A DNA stretch of 64,000 nt from Tridacna crocea (lineage: Eukaryota > Mollusca > Bivalvia > Cardiida > Cardiidae). The position numbers and the translations under genes are program-made. How positions within the stretch are numbered: the stretch's first letter is position 1; each line of letters opens with the position of its first letter. This document shows positions 10,743 through 21,477 of the stretch, piece by piece. The notes below the pieces were generated by a model. It saw only the letters and a list, made by a program, of their open reading frames with translations. It did not search any database and was not told where the DNA came from. The stretch is taken from the NCBI GenBank assembly GCA_943736015.1, contig OX031056.1:64383277-64447276 (forward strand), written 5' to 3'.

Positions 10743-11154
10743 TTTGTTATTCTCTACAAATAAGCTACCATTCGTGTTTTCTTTATGTTTTTTTTTTTCA
10801 AAATAAGGCCATGTGAATGGTTTCTTTTCAGGAATGACGTCATACTTGACAACAAAAAAGTGCATTTTACAATTTCATGCAAATCTATCAAAAAACCTCT
10901 GATATTGAACGTTAAAGTAACCACACATTAAAAACCTTTGATAAAATCATGGATGGAACCACAAAACCTAATCTGAAATTAATATCTGCATTTAGAATAG
11001 ACTCAACTGTATATACATATAACTACTTCACTATTTCTTCTTCAGATGCGCAAATGATTAAAATGACATCGGTAAAATATCATGAAAATAAACGCCGGGT
11101 TTCGGAAAATAAAAAAGTTGTCCACACTATTTTGGGACAGCCCTCGTAATAATA

Positions 11155-12580
11155 AACAAGAGGGCCAAGATGGCCCTGGATCGCTCACCTGAATTTTTGA
11201 GAGGACCAAAGCCTTTTTTTTTTTGAAGGTATTGAAACACTGGAAACAAAATCATTATTTTGCCAAGCAATTTTTAAAAAGGTCACCTGTAAAAATCCTT
11301 TCAAAATCTGACCAGCAGTTTCAGAAGAGAAGAATTTTTAGGAGTTTCTTAATTTCCGTACAGTGCAAGTAGCCCACATTCACCAGAGCCATGTTTCTTG
11401 ACCTATCAAAATTTCGCGAACACATTTTGAAAAAGGTCATTCAAAGAATATTTCCATGAAATAATTTTCAAATCTGACCAGCCGTTTCAGAGAAGAAGAA
11501 TTTTCAAGAAATTGTTCAATTCCATATAGTGCAAGTAGCCCCCATTCAGAACAATGTTTCTCAATGAATTAAACTTTCACAATTTTTGAAAAGGGTCATC
11601 CAAGGAGTATCTCCGTAAAAATTTTTCAAAATCTGACCAGCCGTTTCAGAGAAGAAGAATTTTTAAGAATTTCTTCATTGCCCTATAGTGCAAGTAGCCC
11701 CCATTCACCAGAGCCATGTTTCTTGACGAATCAAAATTTCACGAACAATTTTTGAAAAGGGTCACCCAAGGAACATCTCTGTGAAATTATTTCAAAATCT
11801 GACCTGCGGTTTCAGAGAAGAAGAATTTTTAAGAATTTCTTCATTTCCCTATAGCGCAAGTAGCCCCCATTCACCAGAGCCATGTTTCTTGACGGATCAA
11901 AATTTCACGAACACTTTTTGAAAAGGGTCATCCAAAGAATATCTCTGTTAAATTATTTCAAAATCGGACCAGCGATTTCAGAGAAGAAGAATTTTTAAGA
12001 ATTTCTTCATTTCTGTATAGTGCAAGAAGCTCCCATTCACCAGAGCAATGTTTCTTGAAGGATCAAAATTTCGCAAACAACCTTTGAAAAGGGTCACCCA
12101 AGGAATATCTCTGTGAAATTATTTTAAAATCTGGCCAGCGGTTTCAGAGGAGAAGAATTTTTAAGAATTCCTTCATTTCTGTATAGTGCAAGAAGCCCCC
12201 ATTCACCAGAACCATGTTTCTTGACGGATCAAAATTTCGCGAAATTTTGAAAAGGGTCACCGAAGGAACATCTCCGTGAATTTATTTTAAAATCTGGCCA
12301 GCGGTTTCAGAGAAGAAGATTTTTAAATAATTTCCTAAAAAATTCCATTTCGTTGCCATGGCAACCAGAGTTTTTGACGGAATCAAATTCTGTGAACAAT
12401 TTTTAAAGAGGACCTTTCAAGAAACATTCCAGCCAAGTTTGGTTCAAATTGGCCCAGCGGTTTAGGAGGAGTCGATGTTTAAAGAATTGTTGACGACGCA
12501 CGACGGACGACGCACGACGGATGACGGACACAGGGTGATCCTTAAAGCTCCCCTTGAGCACGTTGTGCTCAGGTAAGCTA
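11155..12580 (+). mobile_element. Tandem-core (pearl/Helitron-associated-like) element, copy 1
   Basis: It starts AACAAGAGGGCCAAGATGGC, then ATCGCTCACCTGAA, and ends GAGCACGTTGTGCTCAGG followed by TAAGCTAAAAA. The core is about seven diverged units of roughly 160-166 bp (landmark TCTGACCAGCSGTTTCAGAG). The 3' part carries a GACGACGCACGACGG microsatellite (12493-12535). A 3' hairpin, a tandem core and a 3-bp-unit satellite resemble the pearl/HINE elements of bivalves. No coding capacity. Four further relatives occur in this window. Confidence 0.8.
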
Positions 12581-12584
12581 AAAA

Positions 12585-13318
12585 GGATGAAAAAGGGTTA
12601 ACGGTCCCTTATTTCTTTAGCAAAATAAAGACAGTCCCTCAACAATTTTGTTAATTTATGTCCAGAAAAAATAACTTGGAATGATTATTGGTTCATATAA
12701 ATAGCATTTTACGGGAACATTTCCACGCTTTATGTAGAGCGCAGATAGATCTATAAAAGAGAAACTTTGAATTTTACGGTCGGTCAATAGGTTGAGAAGA
12801 ATATTGAGCAGGTAAAAGAAACTTCAGGATCGTATGGGAGGTGCACTTGCCGCCGAAATGTATATAGATCTACACACAAAAGGTAAAAACAAACTAACAA
12901 AAACAGATTTTCATATCTTCAGTAGTGAACAAGTCTACCCATATCTTACCTGGAGTTTCTTTAGAATCAGAGTGCGTTGATCCCTAAAATCAGATTATTT
13001 TAGCTTTCCTTTTTCATCTCACCTGCTTTCCTTCACGTCCATCATTAAAACAATGAACAAGGTAAATAAAGGAACGAATTCTGTCGCAATGATTACATTT
13101 AGATCTATCATCAATCCTATAGGAATGAAACTTGTCGAGTTAGCAGATAAACTCTCATGCAGATAAACTCTAGATATTAAAAAAAATGCCAAAATTTTAA
13201 ATTTATCAACAATATTTCGTAACAAACAAATTATATTCGAGCCATTTTGCGGTAAATGAGAGTTTAATGTATCTATGTGATATATTATATCAGGCAAATT
13301 AGTACATATTTAATAAAT
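12585..13318. other. Intron, nothing recognised
   Basis: A+T-rich DNA with no tandem structure, element ends or conserved frame that I can identify. The 92-codon minus-strand frame at 13019-13297 has no recognisable similarity. Confidence 0.5.
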
Positions 13319-13320
13319 AG

Positions 13321-13448
13321 AGGATATTTGTCTTTTTCGGTGAAAGATCGAAATTTATTTCATGGAGTGGACACCATCGGTAATATTACCGATGGTGTTC
13401 ACGAGATGAAATAAATTTCGATCTTTCACCGAAAAAGACAAATATTCT
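13321..13448. repeat. Near-perfect palindrome without loop, 64-bp arms
   Basis: Centre between 13384 and 13385 (GGTAATATTACC). Arms 13321-13384 and 13385-13448 are complementary over about 58 of 64 positions, including GTCTTTTTCGGTGAAAGATC and its complement. A DNA cruciform or RNA hairpin could form. The copy at 40010-40170 has a 26-bp central extension which is itself palindromic (GCGTGGCGCAGCTACG). Confidence 0.9.
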
Positions 13449-13580
13449 ATTTATTTCATGCTTTTAACCCTTTCTGGGAGGAGCTCTATCTAAATCCAGT
13501 ACAATTCTTTTCCGTTATTCCCCGTGACGTACCTCTCCCGCATAGCAATGCATTACAATATTACGTCAAGCGCAAGAAAT

Positions 13581-13697
13581 GTAAGTAAAAGTTATTGATC
13601 ATATATTTCATTTGTATGAAATCAAATCGGAGGGAGGCGAAGCCGACCTACGATTTAGTTTCATACAAATGAAATATGTGATCAATAACTAACTTAC
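13581..13697. repeat. Palindrome 'P', copy 1
   Basis: GTAAGTAAAAGTTATTGATC and TTTCATTTGTATGAAA on the left are mirrored on the right. The centre GGAGGGAGGCGAAGCCGACC is not copied between copies in a fixed orientation. Copies at 16267-16380, 23443-23561 and 48109-48222. Copies 1, 2 and 4 abut the TTACAGTTTGCCCTA end of repeat S; copy 3 abuts the large repeat at 23165-23443 instead. Confidence 0.88.
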
Positions 13698-15427
13698 AGT
13701 TTGCCCTATTTTCTAATTGACTGACAGCTAAGGATGGGTAGAAAGAGCCATACAAGAACGACAGAAAGTTCGGTTCGACCCGCCTCTATTGATTGACGGT
13801 TGTACGAACGTGCGTTTTCAGTCGTACGGCGTTAAAACTATTATTCAGGTTGTCCTTGAACTAGTTTCAGGACAATTGTCTGTGCACAGTCAGGCTCATT
13901 CGGCATATCACGGGTGGTGGTACCTAGCCATCATATCCCTCGTCTGTACCTAGTGGATTGATGTTCAGCAGATCGGTACACCCGGAAATACGCTGGTATA
14001 CCGTTCTGAAAATTGTCAGGCTCCTCTTCCAAAAGAAAACTTGGGTTTTAATTTTCTGTCGAAATCTTTCGAACCATATTTCAGGCGACAAACAATTCGT
14101 AGATCTACATTAATTTTTAATCAGTTCCGATCGAAGTTTTAACCGACAGATAGACAGATGTGAATAACTTCATCGAGGTTGTTTATGCCGTTGCTAAACG
14201 AATCACATTGGCCCGCCATGTATAAGATCACGTGACTCGTAGTTCAAATGTAAACGACCGTTATACGGACGAGGTAAGATGTAGGTACGGAATCGGCCGA
14301 ATTTCATGCTCTTTGAAGCGATAGATTCAGCAATGGATGCATGCTTTGAGCCGGTTGAAGACGAGGAATTTTATGAAAAAAAAAAATATAATTTTCTTCG
14401 GTTGATTGGGTAAGAATTAGAAGGAAATTTATTTCCCTTCACTGTGCATGTAATGTCCGGGTTGTAGTTAGTGCACGTGCTTTACGTGTTTCTTGTTTAC
14501 GCGTTGTCATTCAGCTCTGGACGACTGGCCTCTGTGGACGTGGCAAAATTCACTCATTTCTCGATATAAGAAAAAGCATCGATGGTTCGGGACATATAAA
14601 GATACATTCCAAATTCATTTAAAACCCTTGCAATTCACGGGCCACTAGTCCAGGTGCTACCAGGCATTTCAATAAAACATTTATTGAACTTGTTGTTGTT
14701 TAGTTTGTTACGGACATGGAAGTAGGTTAAGGGAAATGTATTTTCCCCGATACAGGTGACGTCTCGCTAACACAACTATGTACAATAAACACCCATGTCC
14801 CTCTAAAGTGGCTCACAGTCCAGGATCTGTTTCATACCAGATAGCCCTCTTTTTTACTGCCCTGAGGCAGAAGGCGGGTGAAAACATTACGGATAGAGGA
14901 GAAATTACTTGTAAGGAGCACTTTCTCCTTTCCTTCTAGATCTATGTTTCTATTTTTCATTTCACAGACAAATCCTTTAATTTGAACAAGTACCAAGTTG
15001 TTGTCTGCAAACGGTTTCAAATTGGACACAAGCCAAATTTCCCAGCCTGGTAAAGACTTCCTTAGCAGGGTCGTTAAAACCAGAGGTTTGGTAAAGGGTT
15101 AAATACCACGTGGCCAAGTACGCTTTGTTTAGTCCCGATATTCACGTGGAAATTACGTCACTATTTTGGCGATGATGCAATTACTTGGAATAGTCACCGC
15201 CCCTTTTACTACAGTGTATGCATTAGATTGGTATTTATTCTACAAAGACCAGCTAAAATACTGTGGGCGGAGCTTCTGGTTAACCGGGATACAACTGTAT
15301 ATAGGTCAACCATTTAATGATTAAGTGGTCACATATTGCAACATATTGAGTCTGTATGGAATTAAATCGAGCAGTTTTGAACGAAATCCGGCGTTTTCAT
15401 TGGTTTAGAAAGCAGGGCAAACTGTAA
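13694..15427 (+). mobile_element. Repeat 'S', copy 1 (with P forms one inserted unit)
   Basis: The ends are TTACAGTTTGCCCTA and AGGGCAAACTGTAA (15-bp inverted repeats). Together with P (13581-13697) it is inserted in T; TGTAA occurs at both junctions. It contains a ~340-bp segment (14380-14720) absent from copy 2 and a TTAA-hairpin MITE relic (14838-15101). An ATG frame at 14305 with DSAMDACFEPVEDEEFY is also found in copies 2, 4 and 5. The segment around 14215-14245 (CACGTGAC, GGCCCGCCATG) looks promoter- or 5'-UTR-like. No transposase. Confidence 0.75.
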
Positions 15428-15755
15428 GGTATATGACGTCATATTTCCCGTCTGGTTGTTAGGCATGCGCAACTTATCTAGGCAACAAGAACGTGAAAAT
15501 CGGTATTTCACTGGTTGTGCCAGTGTAAGATCGAAAAATATTTTCACTGCTATTTCTCGATATCCTACCGAAAGGCATGAAATATCATACATCCACCTAA
15601 CTGACTGAATATTAGAATGCAGGCATAGATCTACTGGTCCTTATAGACACGCAAAAAGTTGAAAAAGAGATCTGGCAAATAGTTTTTTCTCCGGTTAGAT
15701 TGCGCAGACTGCACATGCAGATTTGGGTCGATAGTTTTTGCATAAACCCTCTATA

Positions 15756-16268
15756 TAGTTTGCCCTACTTTCTAAACCAATGAAAACGCCGGATTTCGTT
15801 CAAAATGCCGCTTTACTAGAAGCTCCGCCCAGAGTTTTTAAGCTGGTCTTTGTAGAGGAAATACCAATCTAATGCATACACAGTAGTAAACGGGGCGGGG
15901 ACTATTCCAACTAATTGCATCATCGCCAAAAAAGTGACGTACTTTCCACGTGAATATCGGGACTAAACAACTCGTACTTGACCGCGAGATATTTAACTCT
16001 TTACCAAACAAACTCTGATTTTGACGACCCTGGTATGGAACTATTTACCAAGCTTGAAAATTTGGCTTAGGTCCAATCTGAAACCGTTTGCAGACAACAA
16101 CTTGGAACTTGCCCAAATTACAGGATTTGTCTGTGGAAAGAAAAAATATGCAGAAAATGCTCCTTACAACAATTTCTCCTTTACCCTCAGGACAGTACAA
16201 GAGAGCTTTTCTGGTATGGGTTAAAATGAATCAGATCCTGGACAGTGAGCCACTTCAGAGGGACATGT
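15756..16268 (-). mobile_element. Repeat 'S', partial inverted copy 3
   Basis: Reverse-complement match to the right third of S, from AGTTTGCCCTACTTTCTAAA to GAGGGACATGTAT, where palindrome P copy 2 begins. A TTAA-hairpin MITE relic (about 15990-16225) lies in the same relative place as in copies 1, 2 and 4, so it was present before S spread. Confidence 0.72.
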
Positions 16269-16380
16269 ATAAGTTACTGATCATATATTTCATTTGTAAG
16301 AAATTAAATCGGAGGGAGGCGAAGCCGACCGACGATATAGTTTCATACAAATGAAATATATTGATCAATAACTAACTTAC
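16267..16380. repeat. Palindrome 'P', copy 2
   Basis: Same palindrome as 13581-13697, orientation GGAGGGAGGCGAAGCCGACC. It lies between the truncated inverted S copy on its left and the complete S copy on its right. Confidence 0.85.
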
Positions 16381-17764
16381 AGTTTGCCCTACTTTCTAAT
16401 TGACTGACAGCTGCGGATGGGTTGAAAGTGCCATACGAGAACGACAGAAAGTTCGGTTCGCCACGCCTCTTTTGATTGACGGTTGTACGAACGTGCGTTT
16501 TGAGTCGTACTATTATTTATGTTGTCCTTGAACTGGTTTCAGGACAATTGTCTGCAGTCAGGCTCATTCGGCATATCACGGGTGGTGATGGTAGCCATCA
16601 TATCCCTCGTCTGTATCTAGTGGATTGATACGCAGCAGGTCGGTACATTCATCGCCCGGAAATACGCGTGTTTACCGTTCTGAAAATTGTCAGGCTCCTC
16701 TTCCAAAAGAAAACTTGGGTTTTAATTTTCCATCGAAATCTTTCGAACCACATTTCAGATGACAAACAGTTCGTACATTAATTTTTTATCAATTCCGATT
16801 GAAGTTTTAACCGACAGATAGACAGATGTGAATAACTTCATCGAAGTCGTTTATGTCGTTGCTAAACGAATCACATTGGCCCGCCATGTGTAAGATCACG
16901 TGACTCGCAGTTCAAATGTAAACGACCATTATACTGACGAGGTTAGATACAGGTACGGAATCAGCCGAATTTCATGCTGTTTGAAGCGATAGATTCCGGA
17001 ATGGATGCATGCTTTGAGCTGGTTGGCGACGAGGAATTTTATAAAGAAGTTATTTTCCCCGACACAGGCGACGTCTCACTAACACAACTGTGTACAATTT
17101 AAACACCCCACCAATGTCCCTCTAAAATGGGTCACTGTCCAGAATCTGTTTCATTTTTAACCCAAACCAGATAAGCCCTCTTTTTTACTGCCCTGAGGCA
17201 GAAGGCGTGTGAAAACATTGCGGGTAGAGGAGAAATTGCTTGTATGGAGCATTTTCTCCTTTCCTGCTATGTTACTTTTTTTCTTTCCACAGACAAATCG
17301 TATAATTTGAGCAAGTACCAAGTTGTTGTCTGCAAACGGTTTCAAATTGGACCCAATCCAAATTTCCCAGCCTGGTAAAGACTTCCTTAAGTTCCTTACC
17401 AGGGTCGTTAAAACCAGAGGTTGTTTGGTAAAGGGTTAAAGACCACGTGGTCAAGTACGAGTTTTCTAGTCCCGATATTCACGTGGAAAGTACGTCACTT
17501 TTTTGGCGATGATGCAATTACTTGGAATAATCCCCGCCCGTTTTACTGCAGTGTATGCATTAGATTGGTATTTACTCTACAAAGACCAGCTAAAAAACTG
17601 TGGGCGGAGCTTCTCGTTAACCGGGATACAACTGTATATAGGTCAACCATTTAATGATTAAGTGGTCACATATTGCAACATATTGAGTCTGTATGGAATT
17701 AAATCCAGCAGTTTTGAACGAAATTCGGCGTTTTCATTGGTATAGAAAGTAGGGCAAACTGTAA
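16377..17764 (+). mobile_element. Repeat 'S', most complete copy 2
   Basis: 1388 bp with both TTACAGTTTGCCC ends. Landmarks in order: CGGCATATCACGGGTGG, AAAACTTGGGTTTTAATTTT, TCACATTGGCCCGCCATG, the short frame 16974-17102, the hairpin-MITE relic 17156-17440 and GTGGGCGGAGCTTCT. The hairpin relic ends GGTAAAGGGTTAA. Immediately to the right begins the inverted copy 5. Confidence 0.75.
16974..17102 (+). other. Short conserved frame carried by repeat S (not a proven gene)
   Basis: A 42-codon ATG-to-stop frame: MLFEAIDSGMDACFELVGDE, then FPDTGDVSLTQLCTI. The same frame, with substitutions, is present in S copies at 14305 (+), 17902 (-) and, frameshifted, about 47100 (-). The family is unknown to me. 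The acidic, low-complexity-free character and upstream GC-richer ATGGCGGGCC context suggest a captured first exon, but random retention in a repeat is not excluded. Confidence 0.35.
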
Positions 17765-18508
17765 GGTGTTTATTGTAGATCGACACAGTTGTGTTAGAGA
17801 GACGTCGCCTGTGTCGTGGAAAATAAATTCTTTATAAAAATCCTCGTCTTCAACCAGGTGAAAGCATGCACCCATTGCTGAATCTATCGCTTCAAAGAGC
17901 ATGAAATTCGGCCGATTCCGTACCTACATCTAACCTCGTCCGTATAACGGTCGTTTCCATTTGAACTGCGAGTCACATGATCGTATGGCGGGCCAATGTG
18001 ATTTGTTTAGCAACGATATAAATGACCTCGATGAAGTTATTCAAATCTGCCTATCTGTCGTCTAAATCCTCACTCGGAATTGATAAAGTACGTTAAAAAA
18101 TTGATGTTCGAACTGTTTGTCATCTGAAATATGGTTCGAAAGATTTCGATAGAAAATTAAAACCCAAGTTTTCTATTGTAACAGGAGCCTGACAATTTTC
18201 AAAACGGTAAAACCTGCGTATTTCCGGGCGATGAATGTACTGATCTGCTACATATTAATCCAGCAGATACAGACGAGGGATATGATGGCTACCATCACCC
18301 GTGGTATGCCGAAGGAGCATGACTGCAGAAAATTGTCCTGAAACTAGTTCAAGGACAACATAAATAATAGTTAACGCCGTACGACTCAAAACGCACGTTC
18401 GCACAACCGTCAATCAAAAGAGGCGTGGCGAACCGAGCTTTCTGTCGTTCTTGTATGGCTCTTTCCACACATCCGTAGCTGCCAGTCAATTAGAAAGTAG
18501 GGCAAACT
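17765..18508 (-). mobile_element. Repeat 'S', inverted truncated copy 5
   Basis: It lacks the hairpin-MITE third and starts directly with the GACACAGTTGTGTTAG segment. It ends at AGTAGGGCAAACT, joined without the terminal GTAA to the large inverted repeat at 18509. Tail-to-tail placement with copy 2 makes 16377-18508 a large imperfect palindrome. Confidence 0.72.
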
Positions 18509-18800
18509 CACACTGGAGAGACCTTACGAACTTGCTCCTGGTCAACGTTACTGTCCCTGTCAATTTTACGTACCCGTTCGAGTAAAAAACATGGCTGCGC
18601 CCACAAAATTACACAAGGTAAGCAGAAAAACATACTTCTATAACAACCAGATGAGTAGATGTGCTGTAGATGGTTGTCGCACGGAATGTCTGGGATGTTA
18701 GTGCATATTTCTGTATTGTTCCTTTGGCGGTTTGTTATTTGTTTAAGACGTTTAATCCAACAAACTTCCGTCAGCGACTGCGATTTCTGAATAATCAACA
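18509..18800. repeat. Arm of a ~5-kb-spaced inverted repeat (partner 23165-23443)
   Basis: CACTGGAGAGACCTTACGAA, GGTCAACGTTACTGTCCCTG and ACATCCCAGACATT-type landmarks are reverse complemented at 23443 to 23165. The outer sides are S (left) and P copy 3 (right). With P copy 2 this suggests that 16267-23561 is one composite bounded by inverted P palindromes. Confidence 0.7.
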
Positions 18801-19824
18801 CCCGGAAGTCAGCAAAAAGCTTTTTTAAACATACAAACACAATAACCTGAAGTTTGTGTTGTGTCAAGTGAATCACATATACTTTATTCACCACAGTTGA
18901 AAACAAAAAACTATACGACATCCATTAAAAAACACTTTTCTCTCAATTTTTGTAGGCAACGCTCCACGCTCCAGAACACATTAAAACGATCCAGTTCCTG
19001 AATTGAAACAGAGAACGATATCATAATGTGATTGTGTACGAGTTTAATGATTTTTTTACCTTTTTTTAATCAATTTATGTATAACTGTCTACTTGTTCAT
19101 CTTTCAGGTTTTCTTTCCGTCAAGTTTATTGTCCTTTTGATGCTTTTGAAATGAAATGCCATGATATAGACAAGGGAATTTGACATTCTATAACCAAAAT
19201 AAATGATAAAATATGGAAAGAAAATCTCCCCTATATAATATAAACACAAGGAATGCAACGTCTCGATTGCAAGCGACAGCGCAAGACAGCCTTTCCAACC
19301 CAAAATCACCCACGAAACAAACATTGATCATAATTTCCTTTAGCATAGCGATAGACAACACGAAAATGTACCTGCGACATTCGGCGATTCCTTTTAACCG
19401 GAGACAATTTCTATTCATCGAGGAGGCCATTCGCTGACGTCACGGGAAGAGTCAGGAAACGTATTTTCGGATTACGTATTACTATTATTTTTTTCGTTTT
19501 TAAGATATATTTATGGACATCACATGATACTTAATAGAAGTAACTAACAAAAGTATTTGACCGTATTATCTTTTAAAGAAAAGATATTTGACTCTAATAC
19601 ATAATCCGAAAATACACTTCCTGGCCCTTCCTGGGAATCCTGTGACGTCAGCGAATGGTCTCCTCGATGGATAGAAATTGTCAAAGAAAAAAATGTAATA
19701 CATGACGGATATTTCCGGTTAAAAGGTGTCTACTGAGGAATCGCCGAATGTCGCCGGTACATTTTTGTGTTTTCTATCGCTAGGCTAACAGTGATCGGTA
19801 AAGAAATTATTTCAATGAGACAAT

Positions 19825-21123
19825 GGCTCCTGTCTTTGAAAACCAATGGGACATTTTCAAAAGTAATGAGACATTTAAATCTTCAGATGAGACGTTATAA
19901 AGATTTCAAGTAAAGCACTTTATTCTGTTTTATTGTTTTAGCACATGAATAATCAATACTGTTCATTTTTCCATATACAAATTTATAAACAATCAGACAG
20001 ATTTAAAGCATTTGCAGGATCTATATTTTCATTTCATACAACAACATTTTTTTCACTCATGAACGGAATTTAGCTTTCACTTATTGCTTTATTCAGAGAT
20101 TTGTATAAATTCACTGTATAAATTCATTATTATTGATGAGAAGATAGTTTGAAGTCTCCCTGATCGGACGAGGCCAAGCTGCTCATTGTATTGTCATGCG
20201 GGTTTTCACGCTTTTTTGGCGATCTATATTTTCGTGGCAATTAATTTTTGGAGAAGTATTGCTACATGATTTGACATCATCCAGTCAGTTTAAATAGCAA
20301 ATAAATTGAAAAATCTGTCACTTTACACTACATAAGAGGAATAACAACTTTGTCACTCTGTCATAAATGACTCGACAGCCTCATTATCATCCGCGTGTCC
20401 TTCGCATTTTATACTGATCGTGTTTAGCCCAATTTTCTGCTGGATGTACGCAAGCTAGATTTTATGAAGCTCTGGACGATAATTTCATGCGTCAGATATT
20501 TTCCACTGTCAAAGATAGATCATTTCAAATTTCCAAGTCTCAAAACCCGGACTCAGGGATCAAATGAGAAGCGTGCCGAGTTGTCAAGTTTTGTCAAATA
20601 ATCCATGGACAAAAATTTCTTTCTCATTTTTCCGGCCAATTTTGATGTTTGTTATCTACTGTTCAATCGAAGATTGTGATTAATGATAGTCACAAAACTA
20701 AGAATACAAGTTTAGGCACCAAGCGAGTTCAAGAATCGACTACAATCGATTCCGGGTTTTCTCAATCGATTATCGGAATCGGAAGCCAAAACCAAATGAC
20801 TTTCGACTATAGTCGATCATCTGCCCACCAGTAAGTGATAGATACAAGGACTTCCTGCAATAAGCAGTTTAATTTATGGCTCGATGATTCAATCACAATA
20901 TCTCGGATATAAAGTCGCATTTTATCAATGTATTATCGAGTAACATTCCCGAATACCGATGTTAAAATTAGATTCTAACGCATACAATCAATAATAATAT
21001 TCACAAAATACGAGAATACCTAACTTCACTTTTCTTTTGTTTTAGTTTTAGAAAGATTTGCAAAAAATATAGGCGCAATTTCCGTTTTCCTATGAGACAG
21101 TTGGGCGCATTTCTAGGATTTTG
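19825..21123. mobile_element. Unclassified 1.3-kb insertion with 11-bp flanking duplication
   Basis: Direct repeats AATGAGACAAT at 19814-19824 and 21124-21134 flank the segment, and it interrupts an otherwise matching inverted-repeat arm. The interior is A+T rich and has no frame, TIR or poly-A that I recognise. Variants of ATGAGAC recur near both edges (19866, 19888, 21092), which could mean the apparent duplication is partly a local repeat. Confidence 0.5.
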
Positions 21124-21188
21124 AATGAGACAATCGAAACGTTGCAGTCCTTGTGTTTACATTATATAGGGGAGATATTTTTTTCATA

Positions 21189-21383
21189 TGTAACAGGTGG
21201 TGAAAAATATATCGCGGCTCGACCGGGATTCGAACCCAGGGCCTCAGGAATACCGTTCCTGCACTCTAACCAACTGAGCTACCGAACCACATATCGATAC
21301 GGCCGCTCGATATATCACCAAATACCTGTACCCGACTACATTATACCTTTGTATCTATCTATGGGATAGATCAGTATACTACA
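21189..21383 (-). repeat. TRIM LTR (3' LTR in element orientation)
   Basis: 195 bp, TGTAACAGG ... ATACTACA on the plus strand. It differs from the other LTR at the fifth base region (TAACAGG versus TATCAGG) and in CATATCGAT versus CATGTCGAT. Short flanks of the tRNA-like part are themselves inverted (GGTGATATATCG and CGATATATTTTTCACC on the minus strand). Confidence 0.88.
21216..21288 (-). promoter_or_regulatory. tRNA-like sequence / pol III promoter in TRIM LTR (first)
   Basis: Folds as a full cloverleaf on the minus strand: acceptor GGTTCGG/TCGAGCC, D arm GCTCAGTTGGTTAGAGT, anticodon stem CAGGA/TCCTG and T arm CTGGGTTCGAATCCCGG. The A box (TAGCTCAGTTGG) and B box (GGTTCGAATCC) are excellent. 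The anticodon loop ACGGTAT has C in place of U33 and would give GGT (Thr-like), so a true tRNA gene is unlikely. A T5 terminator follows at 21203-21207. Confidence 0.85.
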
Positions 21384-21461
21384 TACTTCCCCACCACATG
21401 AAGATTCGTCCACGAATCTCTCAATCACTACTACCCTATCTCTCTTAATAAGTGGGTTATT

Positions 21462-21475
21462 TACGTTGGGCGCCA
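21462..21475 (-). other. Primer-binding site for tRNA-Lys (TRIM)
   Basis: Minus strand TGGCGCCCAACGTA; the plus strand ACGTTGGGCGCCA equals the mature tRNA-Lys 3' end including CCA. It lies two bases from the 5' LTR edge, the normal distance. Confidence 0.9.
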
Positions 21476-21477
21476 AA

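Larger units (their letters stand above)
9414..11146 (-). mobile_element. Defective mariner element with a nested MITE
   Basis: Terminal inverted repeats of 27 bp begin CGASGGCTGTCCCAAAATAG at both ends (9414-9440 and, inverted, 11120-11146). They are flanked by TA (9412-9413 and 11147-11148), the hallmark of Tc1/mariner insertion. The length is 1733 bp only because a 537-bp TTAA-flanked MITE (9489-10025) sits inside; without it about 1.19 kb remains, slightly short of a full mariner. The transposase reads on the minus strand and is broken (10178-10742). Confidence 0.9.
13317..15590 (+). mobile_element. Palindrome-headed repeat 'T', copy 1, split by a P+S insertion
   Basis: The left part runs from the palindrome (13321-13448) through CCCCGTGACGTACCTC and GCATTACAATATTACGTCA to AGAAATGTAA at about 13582. 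The right part resumes after 15427 with TATATGACGTCATATTTCCC and continues to CGATATCCTACCGAAAGGCA near 15570. Copy 2 at 40006-42860 has the same segments, and there the join AGAAATGTAATGTATATTACG (42691-42711) is uninterrupted. The intervening 1.85 kb is therefore an insertion. Function unknown; no coding frame. Confidence 0.75.

Noticed and set aside
18508..18921. 137-codon minus frame with a Cys-rich look
   Set aside because: It lies in a repeat arm; its counterpart at 23165-23443 is disrupted, and no known domain fits.
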